A stretch of 64,000 nt of DNA from Phycicoccus elongatus Lp2 (lineage in GTDB: Bacteria; Actinomycetota; Actinomycetes; Actinomycetales; Dermatophilaceae), in assembly GCF_000367525.1 (NCBI RefSeq), contig NZ_HF570956.1, positions 724,854 to 788,853 of the forward strand, read 5' to 3'. Every line of letters starts with the position of its first letter. Positions within the stretch are counted from its first letter, which is position 1. Of the stretch, positions 10,333 to 17,386 are shown one piece after another. The notes under the pieces were generated by a model that saw only the letters and a list, made by a program, of their open reading frames with translations, was not told the origin of the DNA and made no database searches. A program made the translations under genes and the position numbers.

Positions 10333-10483
10333 GCGTTGAGCCCGTCCCCCGAGGTCTTGTCCCACGCAGCGGCATCAGGCGACGCCTCCCACTCCTCGAT
10401 GGCCTCGAGATAGGCCGCCTCGAGCTGGGAGCCGCGCAAGTGGGTGATGGCGCGTTGGATGGCTTGGCTCCGCCCCGGTTCGG
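10329..10483 (-). pseudogene. Truncated antitoxin (C-terminal half only)
   Basis: The frame overlapping the mazF start reads ...GRSQAIQRAITHLRGSQL EAAYLEAIEEWEAS...SGDGLNA, the C-terminal two thirds of the antitoxin that normally precedes this MazF type. The family's N-terminal strand and ribbon-helix-helix residues, which bind DNA, are missing: the homology stops at the junction with the stop codon of the MFS gene (10484-10486), and no ATG, GTG or TTG lies in frame between the junction and the retained helix. The toxin-contacting tail is kept. Upstream, the frame is only the shadow of the MFS gene. Confidence 0.7.
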
Positions 10484-11770
10484 TCAGGTGGCGACAGTCA
10501 TGGGGCGCTTGCGGATCGAGAGGGCCAGGCCCACCGAGATGAAGCACAGTGCCGCGGCGAGCAGCCACGCCGAGTGATAGCTGCCCGACGCCGTGCGGAT
10601 CCAGCCGGCGATGCTCGCGCCGATGCCGGCGCCGACCATGTGGGCGCAGAACACCCAGCCGAAGACCATGCCCGAGTCCTTGATGCCGAAGTGCTGGCGG
10701 CACAGGGCGACCGTCGGCGGCACGGTGGCGACCCAGTCCAGGCCATAGAAGACGATGAACACCCACATCCCCGGCTCGACGTGCGGCGCCAGGACGGCGT
10801 CGATGGCGAGCAGCGACAGCCCGCGGCCGCCGTAGTAGATGGCGAGCAGCACCCGCGAGTCCATCCGGTCGGTGAGCCAGCCCGAGGCCACGGTGCCGAG
10901 GACGTCGAAGATGCCGACCAGGGCGAGCAGGCCGGCGGCCGTCGTCTGGGCCATGCCGTGGTCGTGGGCGGCGGGGATGAAGTGCGTCTGGATCAGGCCG
11001 TTGGTCGACCAACCGCACACCCAGAAGGTCAGGACGAGCGCCCAGAAGGCCCACGACCGCGAGGACTGGCGCAGGACGCGGATCGCGGCCCGCGCGGGGG
11101 ACTCGGTGGTCGCGGGCGGCGCCTCCACGGCATACCCCTCGGCCACCCCGTAAGGGAGCATGCCGCGGTCGGCGGGCTGGTCACCGAGAAAGAGCCAGAT
11201 GAGGAGGGACATGAGCAGGGCGAGACCGACGGTGACGTATGCCGCGGAGCGCCATCCGTGGTGTTCGGCGGCCCAGGCGATCGCGGGCAGGAAGATCAGC
11301 TGGCCGGTGGCGTTGGCCGCCGAGAAGACGCCCATGACCAGGCCCCGGTGGGTGTGGAACCACCGGTTGGCGACGATGGCGCCGAAGACGAGGGCCATGG
11401 CGCCGGTGCCGATGCCGATGACGAAGCCCCAGAGCAGCCAGAGCTGCCACGGGGCGGTCATGAAGGTGGTCGCCAGGCTGGCCAGCCCCACGAGGAGCAG
11501 GGACAGCGTGACGACGCGCCGCGGACCGAAGCGCTCCATCACCGCGGCAGCGAAGGGCGCTGCCAGGCCGTAGAGCACCAGGTTGAGCGAGACCGCGCCG
11601 GAGGTCGTGGCGCGGGTCCACCCGAACTCGGACTCGATCGGCTCGATGAGCACCCCGGTCGAGGAGCGGAAGGCGGCCGCGGCGACGAGGGCGCCGAGGG
11701 TGACGGCGGCGACGGTCCACGCCGGGTGCCAGCGCTGGCCGGTGCGTGGAGTGCGGGTGTCGATCGCCAT
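10484..11770 (-). CDS. MFS transporter
   Basis: 428 residues with twelve hydrophobic segments and a middle loop around residues 200-235. The MFS landmark in the loop between helices 2 and 3 is MERFGPRRVV and the equivalent in the second half is GWLTDRMDSRVLL. Overall layout resembles monocarboxylate/oxalate-formate type carriers, but substrate cannot be assigned. Its 3' end abuts the antitoxin remnant, so the gene or its end may have been placed there by the same rearrangement; the C-terminus (SIRKRPMTVAT) nevertheless looks natural. Confidence 0.85.
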   Translation of the reverse strand: MAIDTRTPRTGQRWHPAWTVAAVTLGALVAAAAFRSSTGVLIEPIESEFGWTRATTSGAVSLNLVLYGLAAPFAAAVMERFGPRRVVTLSLLLVGLASLATTFMTAPWQLWLLWGFVIGIGTGAMALVFGAIVANRWFHTHRGLVMGVFSAANATGQLIFLPAIAWAAEHHGWRSAAYVTVGLALLMSLLIWLFLGDQPADRGMLPYGVAEGYAVEAPPATTESPARAAIRVLRQSSRSWAFWALVLTFWVCGWSTNGLIQTHFIPAAHDHGMAQTTAAGLLALVGIFDVLGTVASGWLTDRMDSRVLLAIYYGGRGLSLLAIDAVLAPHVEPGMWVFIVFYGLDWVATVPPTVALCRQHFGIKDSGMVFGWVFCAHMVGAGIGASIAGWIRTASGSYHSAWLLAAALCFISVGLALSIRKRPMTVAT

Positions 11771-11868
11771 GCGCAGAATGATCGGTCATCCGTGGCGGTC
11801 GGGGCGAGCCGTGTCGACGTCGTGAGACCTCAAGAACCCCCCAACCTCAGGCACGGGGGGAGCGGGTG

Positions 11869-12435
11869 TCACTCCTCCTCTGACTCGCCCTCCGGGGGCA
11901 GTAGCCCCCCGCGTTCGGCGCGAGCCACGATGCGCCGCAGCGAGGCCTCGGCGCCGATGTGGTCGGCCAACCCCTTGGAGCGCGCCGCGCAGAAGACCTT
12001 GCCGAGGTCGGCGCGGGCCTCGACTCCCAGGTCCTGGTCGGCGTCGCGCAGGATGCTCTGCTCCTCCTCGGCGATGTGGTGGCTCATCGCCTTGGTGACC
12101 TCCTCCACGGCGTCGTCGAACTTCTGGGTGTCCAGGCCCTTGCACTCCCAGAGGGCGAGGATCGCGGCGTTGAGCTCGGCGTGCTCCTCCTCGCCGTGCT
12201 CTGCCTCGTGGGCCGTGATCGTCCGGCGGCGCTGCAGGCTGGTGTAGACGTGCTGCTCCTCGGCCTCGCCGTGCGCGAGGACGACGTCGGCGAAGCAGGC
12301 ACGCAGGACCTCGCGGTTGGCGACGTCGAGGCGGAGCTCACGCAGGAGCGCCTCGAAGAGGCGGTGGTCGTCGAGGATGAGCTGGACGATGTCGCCGGTG
12401 ACCGGCTCGGGGACGTGGGGGATCATGGCTCCCAT
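11869..12435 (-). CDS. Hemerythrin HHE-domain protein
   Basis: 188 residues; the ATG at 12426 (MIPHVPEPV) is an alternative start. An all-helical protein with metal-ligand-like residues in order: DDHRLFEALL, HGEAEEQHVY, HGEEEHAELN and SHHIAEEE, the pattern of hemerythrin-like di-iron proteins. It could bind O2 or NO, or act in iron or redox sensing; the actual ligand is unknown. The C-terminal 60 residues are acidic and unrelated to the core. Stands alone on the minus strand between two repeat-bearing gaps. Confidence 0.8.
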   Translation of the reverse strand: MGAMIPHVPEPVTGDIVQLILDDHRLFEALLRELRLDVANREVLRACFADVVLAHGEAEEQHVYTSLQRRRTITAHEAEHGEEEHAELNAAILALWECKGLDTQKFDDAVEEVTKAMSHHIAEEEQSILRDADQDLGVEARADLGKVFCAARSKGLADHIGAEASLRRIVARAERGGLLPPEGESEEE

Positions 12436-12483
12436 TCAAGGGCACGCGTGGGGTCGCGCGGGGGGATCGCTGCCGACTTCCCT

Positions 12484-12600
12484 TGCGTCCGGCAAAAGGG
12501 TTGGTGTGTGCTCGCCGCGCCGGACGTTGCGCACGGCCTTCTCGTTGTGTCCGGCGTTGTGGTTGAAATGCCGTCCACTTGCCGGACGTTGCGAGTCGCC
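12484..12600. repeat. Pair of palindromic intergenic repeats (TCCGGC/GCCGGA type)
   Basis: The gap between the hemerythrin and rarD genes holds two neighbouring elements built on TGCGTCCGGC ... GCCGGACGTTGCG. One segment, 12569-12587 (TGCCGTCCACTTGCCGGAC), is the exact reverse complement of 47314-47332 upstream of the carboxylase gene. The arms can pair to form imperfect hairpins. This looks like a dispersed REP-like family, not a gene. Confidence 0.65.
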
Positions 12601-12601
12601 C

Positions 12602-13558
12602 TCAGGGCTCGGGGTCCTCGAGGTCGGTCCGGGCGACCTGGGCCCGACCAGCGCGAGCGGAGCGCAGTGAGTCGAGGGTGAGCAGCGCGAGCGCCACCCA
12701 GACGATGCCGAACCCGACCCACAGGGCAGGCGCGACATGTTCACCGAGGAGCAGCACGCCACAGAGGAGCTGCAGCACCGGCGTCATGAACTGCAGCAGG
12801 CCGATGGTCACCAGCGGCACCCGGCGGGCGGCGGCGGCGAAGAAGAGCAGCGGTATGGCGGTGACGATCCCGGCCGAGAGGACAAGCCCCGTGTGCACGC
12901 CGCCGTGCCGTCCCAGGGTCGGGGTGCTCGCGACCTCCAGCCACGCGAGGATGCCGACCGCGACCGGTGCCAGGACGATCGTCTCGGTGGCCAGTGATTG
13001 CATCGCCGCCAGTGAGGCGCCCACGCGCTTCTTGACCAGCCCATAGGTCGCGAAGGATGCCGCGAGCACGACCGGGATCCACGGCACCACGCCACCGGCG
13101 ACGGTCAGGTAGATGGCGGCGAGGGCGCCAACGCCGACGGCGGCCCACTGCAGCCGGCGCAGTCGTTCGCCGAGGACGAGCACCCCGAGCCCGACCGTGA
13201 CGATCGGATTGAGGAAGTAGCCGAGCGCCGCCTCATAGGTGCGTCCTGACACGACCGCGAGGATGTAGACGACCCAGTTGACCGCGATGACGAGGGCGGC
13301 GACCGTGAGGCCGCCCAGGAGTCGCGGGTTGCGCAGGGTGGTCCGCATCCACCCCCAGTCGCGCCGGATGGTCAGGATGAGCCCACAGAACGCCAAGGTC
13401 CAGACGATCCGGTGGGCGAGGATCTCCCACGGGCCGCTGGGCTTGAGGGCGTGGAAGTAGAGCGGGAAGGTCCCCCAGATGGCGTAGGCCGCGGCGCCGT
13501 AGAGCGTCCCCTTGCGCAGCTCCGCGTCGGCCGAGGCGGCGGCAGGCGGCTGGGTCAC
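12602..13558 (-). CDS. rarD: RarD/EamA-family transporter
   Basis: 318 residues from GTG 13558; the longer open frame upstream has unlikely composition, and the family motif starts soon after (LRKGTLYGAAAYAIWGTFPLYF). Ten hydrophobic helices in two EamA halves; landmarks WEILAHRIVW and VVYILAVVSGRTYEAALGYFLNPI match RarD proteins. RarD-type proteins are drug/metabolite superfamily exporters; the natural substrate is not established. A pair of direct repeats lies upstream (13616-13689). Confidence 0.88.
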   Translation of the reverse strand: MTQPPAAASADAELRKGTLYGAAAYAIWGTFPLYFHALKPSGPWEILAHRIVWTLAFCGLILTIRRDWGWMRTTLRNPRLLGGLTVAALVIAVNWVVYILAVVSGRTYEAALGYFLNPIVTVGLGVLVLGERLRRLQWAAVGVGALAAIYLTVAGGVVPWIPVVLAASFATYGLVKKRVGASLAAMQSLATETIVLAPVAVGILAWLEVASTPTLGRHGGVHTGLVLSAGIVTAIPLLFFAAAARRVPLVTIGLLQFMTPVLQLLCGVLLLGEHVAPALWVGFGIVWVALALLTLDSLRSARAGRAQVARTDLEDPEP

Positions 13559-13615
13559 CGGCCGAGCGTACGCCTGAGGTGCGGCACACGCGCGAGGCGT
13601 CCGCGCGGCATACGG

Positions 13616-13689
13616 ACCTGGGGTCACAAATGGGGCGGCAGGCGGCGGGAAGCGGCCGCATCCGACGTACCTGGTGTCACAAATGGGGC
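13616..13689. repeat. Two near-identical direct repeats upstream of rarD and at the korB end
   Basis: A 21-base block containing GTCACAAATGGGGC preceded by ACCTGG occurs at 13616-13636 and again at 13669-13689 with one mismatch (start-to-start 53 bases, about five helical turns). They lie in the gap between rarD (minus, start 13558) and the korB stop (13701), so they are positioned as upstream sites for rarD. Could be operator half-sites or a dispersed repeat. Confidence 0.55.
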
Positions 13690-13700
13690 AGGGCGCAGCG

Positions 13701-14795
13701 TCAGGCGACGGTCCAGGAGTCGTTCCCGCGCAGCAGCGCGTCGAGGTCGGCATCGCCCGCCGGTCCGCCCGCGACATCCTGGGCCCCGTCGACCTGGGCC
13801 CGCACGAGGTCGTCGTAGGACGGTCGCTCGACCTGCCGGAAGATCCCCATCGGCACGTGCGTCATGTCGGCCGTGTCCAGCCGCGAGAGGGCGAAGGCCT
13901 GGCTCGGGTCGGCGGCGCCCGGCTCATGGATGACGTATGCCGCGGGGTCGGCTTCCGCTTCCGGCACGAAGACGAGGCCGCCGTCCGTGCCCCGGACCAG
14001 GACCTTGCGCTCCTCCTCGGTGCCGACCGTCACCGGCTCACCGGCACGCAGCCGCACGAGACGGGCCTCCTGCTGGGTGCGGTCCTTGATCAGGTCGAAG
14101 GCGCCATCATTGAAGATCGGGCAGTTCTGGTAGATCTCGACGAGCGCGGTGCCGCGGTGCTGGGCCGCCGCCTTGAGGATGGTCGTCAGCTCGGCGCGGT
14201 CGGACTCCATGGCGCGCGCGACGAAGGTCGCCTCCGCACCCAGGGCCAGCGACACCGGGTTGAAGGGTTGGTCCACCGACCCCATCGGCGTCGACTTGGT
14301 GACCTGCCCGACCTTGGAGGTGGGGGAGTACTGGCCCTTGGTCAGCCCGTAGATCTGGTTGTTGAAGAGCAGGATCGTCAGGTTGACGTTGCGCCGCATG
14401 GCGTGGATGAGGTGGTTGCCGCCGATCGAGAGGGCGTCGCCGTCACCGGTGACGACCCACACGGACAGGTCGGGGCGGGCGGTGACCAGGCCGGTCGCGA
14501 TCGCCGGCGCGCGTCCGTGGATCGAGTGCATGCCATAGGTCTCGACGTAGTACGGGAACCGCGAGGAGCACCCGATGCCGGAGACGAAGACGACGTTCTC
14601 GCGCTTGAGCCCGAGCTCGGGCAGGAAGCCCTGGACGGTGGCGAGGATGACGTAGTCGCCGCAGCCCGGGCACCAGCGCACCTCCTGGTCGGAGGTGAAG
14701 TCCTTCTTGGTCTGCTTGGCGGCGTCGGCCGCCAGTGCCGGCACCCCGGCCAGGCCGTTGGCCAGCAGCTGGGGCATCCCGAGGTCGATGGTCAT
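13701..14795 (-). CDS. korB: 2-oxoacid:ferredoxin oxidoreductase, beta subunit
   Basis: 364 residues, thiamine-diphosphate-binding subunit. Visible: RWCPGCGDYVILATVQGF near the N-terminus, GIGCSSRFPYYVETYGMHSIHGRAPA, and the TPP/Mg motif GDGDALSIGGNH followed by LLFNNQIYGLTKGQYSPTS. With the alpha subunit it converts a 2-oxoacid (2-oxoglutarate is typical for the KorAB pair in actinobacteria) to the acyl-CoA and reduces ferredoxin. Its ATG overlaps the korA stop by 4 bases. Confidence 0.93.
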   Translation of the reverse strand: MTIDLGMPQLLANGLAGVPALAADAAKQTKKDFTSDQEVRWCPGCGDYVILATVQGFLPELGLKRENVVFVSGIGCSSRFPYYVETYGMHSIHGRAPAIATGLVTARPDLSVWVVTGDGDALSIGGNHLIHAMRRNVNLTILLFNNQIYGLTKGQYSPTSKVGQVTKSTPMGSVDQPFNPVSLALGAEATFVARAMESDRAELTTILKAAAQHRGTALVEIYQNCPIFNDGAFDLIKDRTQQEARLVRLRAGEPVTVGTEEERKVLVRGTDGGLVFVPEAEADPAAYVIHEPGAADPSQAFALSRLDTADMTHVPMGIFRQVERPSYDDLVRAQVDGAQDVAGGPAGDADLDALLRGNDSWTVA

Positions 14796-16654
14796 GCGAG
14801 CTCCTCGATCGCCGCGGTGATGACGTCGGCGAGTTCGGTTGTCGTGAAGGGGAGTCCGCGCACAGCGGTGTGCGACCGGACGTCCACGAGGTATTTCGCG
14901 CGCAGCAGCAGCGCGAGCTGGCCGAGGTTCATCTCCGGGACGATGACCCGGTCGTATGCCGCGAGCACCTCACCGAGGTTGGCCGGGAACGGGTTGAGGT
15001 GGCGCAGGTGGGTGCGGGCAACAGCGTGTCCGGCCTTGCGCGCGGCCCGGACGGCGGCCGCGATCGGGCCGTAGGTCGAGCCCCACCCGAGCATGAGCAC
15101 CCGCGCGGACCCCGACGGGTCGTCGACCTCGAGGTCGGGCACGGTCACTCCGTCGACCTTGGCCTGGCGCAGCCGCGTCATCCGGTCGTGGTTGTCGGGG
15201 TCGTAGGAGATGTTGCCGGTGACGTCGGCCTTCTCGATGCCGCCGATCCGGTGCTCCAGCCCCGCCGTGCCGGGGACCGCCCACGGACGGGCCAGCGTCT
15301 CGGCGTCGCGCTGGTAGGGGTGGAAAACCCGGTTCCCCTGTGCGTCAACCCCATTGGGCTCGGTGGCGAACTCCACCTCGAGCGCGGGCAGCGAGGAGAC
15401 CTCGGGCACCAGCCACGGCTCCGAGCCATTGGCGAGGTAGCCGTCGGAGAGCACGAAGACGGGCGTCCGATAAGTCGTCGCGATCCGCACCGCCTCCATC
15501 GCCGCGTCGAAGCAGTCGCTCGGGGTCTGCGGCGCGACGATCGGCACCGGCGACTCGCCGTTGCGCCCGAACATCGCCTGCAGCAGGTCGGCCTGCTCGG
15601 TCTTGGTGGGCAACCCGGTCGAGGGCCCGCCGCGCTGCACGTCGACGATGACGAGCGGCAGCTCCAAGGAGACTGCCAGCCCGATCGTCTCGGACTTGAG
15701 CGCGACACCGGGACCAGAAGTCGTCGTGACCCCAAGTGCCCCACCGAAACTCGCGCCCAGCGCCATGCCGATGCCGGCGATCTCGTCCTCGGCCTGCATC
15801 GTCGTCACGCCGTGGCGCTTGAGGGACGAGAGCGTGTGCAGGATGTCGGAGGCCGGGGTGATCGGATACGACCCGAGCACCAGCGGCAGGCCGGACCGGT
15901 GAGAGGCGGCGACCAGCCCGAGCGCCAGCGCGGCATTGCCGGTGATGTTGCGGTAGGTGCCCGCCGGCATCGGAGCCGGCCCCACGGCATACGCGGAAAC
16001 GAACTCCTCGGTGGTCTCGCCGTAGGCCACGCCGGCGGCGAGCGCCTTGAGGTTGGCGGCGAGGATCTCCGGCTTGGAGCCGAACTTCTTGGCGAGGAAG
16101 TTCTCGGTCGCGTCGGTGGGGCGGGAGTACATCCAGGAGAGCAGACCGAGCGCGAACATGTTCTTCGCGCGCTCCTTCTCCTTACGGGTGAGGTCGAAGT
16201 CGGCCAACGCCTCGACGGTCATCGACGTCAGCGGCAGGCCGTGGACGTGCCACGACTCCAGCGACCCGTCCTCGAGGGGGTTGGCGGCATACCCGACCTT
16301 GGCAAGGTTGCGGGTCCCGAACTCGTCGGTGTTGGCGATGATCGTCGCCCCCCGGGGCACGTCGGCGAGGTTGGCCTTGAGCGCGGCAGGGTTCATCGCG
16401 ACGAGCACGTCGGGGGCATCCCCGGGGGTGAGCACGTCGTGATCGGCGAAGTGCAGTTGGAAACTCGAGACGCCGGGGAGGGTGCCCTGGGGGGCGCGGA
16501 TCTCGGCCGGGAAGTTGGGCAGGGTCGACAGGTCGTTGCCCATCGCGGCGGTGTCGCTGGTGAAGCGGTCGCCGGTCAACTGCATGCCGTCGCCGGAGTC
16601 CCCGGCGAAACGGATGACGACTCGGTCGATCGACTCGACGGTCTTGCTGCTCAA
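14792..16654 (-). CDS. korA: 2-oxoacid:ferredoxin oxidoreductase, alpha subunit (gamma-alpha fusion)
   Basis: 620 residues. The N-terminal about 200 residues are the gamma-type domain (VVIRFAGDSGDGMQLTGDRF), then the pyrimidine-binding alpha domain begins near residue 220 with [34 protein letters not shown] and contains TTTSGPGVALKSETIGLAV. Typical actinobacterial KorA. Divergently transcribed from nuoA2, 123 bases away. Known KorAB enzymes supply reduced ferredoxin; here this faces an NADH-module-less complex I operon. Confidence 0.93.
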   Translation of the reverse strand: MSSKTVESIDRVVIRFAGDSGDGMQLTGDRFTSDTAAMGNDLSTLPNFPAEIRAPQGTLPGVSSFQLHFADHDVLTPGDAPDVLVAMNPAALKANLADVPRGATIIANTDEFGTRNLAKVGYAANPLEDGSLESWHVHGLPLTSMTVEALADFDLTRKEKERAKNMFALGLLSWMYSRPTDATENFLAKKFGSKPEILAANLKALAAGVAYGETTEEFVSAYAVGPAPMPAGTYRNITGNAALALGLVAASHRSGLPLVLGSYPITPASDILHTLSSLKRHGVTTMQAEDEIAGIGMALGASFGGALGVTTTSGPGVALKSETIGLAVSLELPLVIVDVQRGGPSTGLPTKTEQADLLQAMFGRNGESPVPIVAPQTPSDCFDAAMEAVRIATTYRTPVFVLSDGYLANGSEPWLVPEVSSLPALEVEFATEPNGVDAQGNRVFHPYQRDAETLARPWAVPGTAGLEHRIGGIEKADVTGNISYDPDNHDRMTRLRQAKVDGVTVPDLEVDDPSGSARVLMLGWGSTYGPIAAAVRAARKAGHAVARTHLRHLNPFPANLGEVLAAYDRVIVPEMNLGQLALLLRAKYLVDVRSHTAVRGLPFTTTELADVITAAIEELA

Positions 16655-16777
16655 CGGATCACCTGGACCTGCGGGGGGTGCTGCCCCCGGGGCCGGAGGC
16701 GTTCAATCCATCCTACGACCGCGCTTAGGCCACCCTTGGTAGGCGTTCCGAGGACTGACCATCGCTAGGCTTCGCCC
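16655..16777. promoter_or_regulatory. Divergent intergenic region korA / nuoA2
   Basis: 123-base gap between two outward-facing operons, so it must contain both promoters. It is more AT-rich near nuoA2 (TTGGTA about 16737 and CTAGGC about 16766 could be -35/-10-like). A G6/C5 hairpin lies in the korA leader around 16671-16690. No operator is recognisable. Confidence 0.4.
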
Positions 16778-17146
16778 ATGACCGGCACCTCGGGCTATGT
16801 CGTCGTCACGGCGGTGATCCTCGCGGGGATCCTCCTCGTGACCGCGGGCATGACCGCGCGTCGGCTGATCGCCCCCCGGGCCGCGACCCCGGCCAAGCTC
16901 ACCACCTACGAGTCCGGCGTCGACCCGGTCGGCGTGGGCTGGGCGCAGAGCCAGATCCGCTACGTCGGCTTCGCCTTTCTCTACGTCGTCTTCGCCGTCG
17001 ACGCCGTCTACCTCTTCCCGTGGGCGCTCGTCGTCCGCCATCCGAACCTTGGCCTGCGCTCCCTTGTCGAGATCGGCGTCTTCATCGCGATCCTTGTTGT
17101 CGGCCTGGTCCACGCCGCTCGCCGCGGCCTGCTGCGCTGGGACTGA
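16778..17146 (+). CDS. nuoA: NADH-quinone oxidoreductase subunit A, second complex
   Basis: 122 residues, three hydrophobic segments. NuoA landmarks: TTYESGVDPVGVGWAQSQIRYVGFAFLYVVFAVDAVYLFPWA, with the YESG loop and conserved Asp/Glu of helix 2, and a LVEIGVFIAILVVGLVHA third helix. First gene of the second nuo operon. It is separated from its normal partner nuoB by a Pls-like gene and a peptidase gene. Confidence 0.93.
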   Translation: MTGTSGYVVVTAVILAGILLVTAGMTARRLIAPRAATPAKLTTYESGVDPVGVGWAQSQIRYVGFAFLYVVFAVDAVYLFPWALVVRHPNLGLRSLVEIGVFIAILVVGLVHAARRGLLRWD

Positions 17147-17175
17147 GCCCCGCGGCATACCGGCTGGGCACGGGG

Positions 17176-17216
17176 GTCGCCACCACACGGGTCGGGGCCG
17201 GACGTGTGGTGGCCAC
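17176..17216. terminator. Hairpin downstream of nuoA2
   Basis: Inverted repeat of 14 bases (GTCGCCACCACACG / CGTGTGGTGGCCAC, one mismatch) with a 13-base loop, 30 bases after the nuoA2 stop. It could stop or attenuate transcription before the Pls-like gene, or stabilise the nuoA2 message end. Confidence 0.55.
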
Positions 17217-17261
17217 ACCTGCCACGACCGCGTGTCGGACGCGCGGCCTGGGCGACCTCCC

Positions 17262-17321
17262 GACGACGTTCTCGAGGTGCCGGAGCGGGTCGCGCAGGAG
17301 ATCGCCACGCACTTCGGCTGA
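17262..17321 (+). pseudogene. Possible C-terminal gene remnant
   Basis: In the gap before the Pls-like gene one frame ends PPDDVLEVPERVAQEIATHFG then stop (17319-17321). The helix-like, charge-balanced tail looks like a true protein C-terminus, unlike the random frames upstream of it. No start or N-terminal part is visible, and I cannot name a family. Could be chance. Confidence 0.25.
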
Positions 17322-17386
17322 GGTGGGCGAGCCGGTCGGTGCCGGGACGACACCTGCCGTTCACCCATCTGCGGGAGAATGCCCGC

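Noticed and set aside
13559-13777. N-terminal extension of rarD to 13777
   Set aside because: Cys/Pro/Arg-rich sequence covering the direct repeats; RarD homology starts just after GTG 13558.
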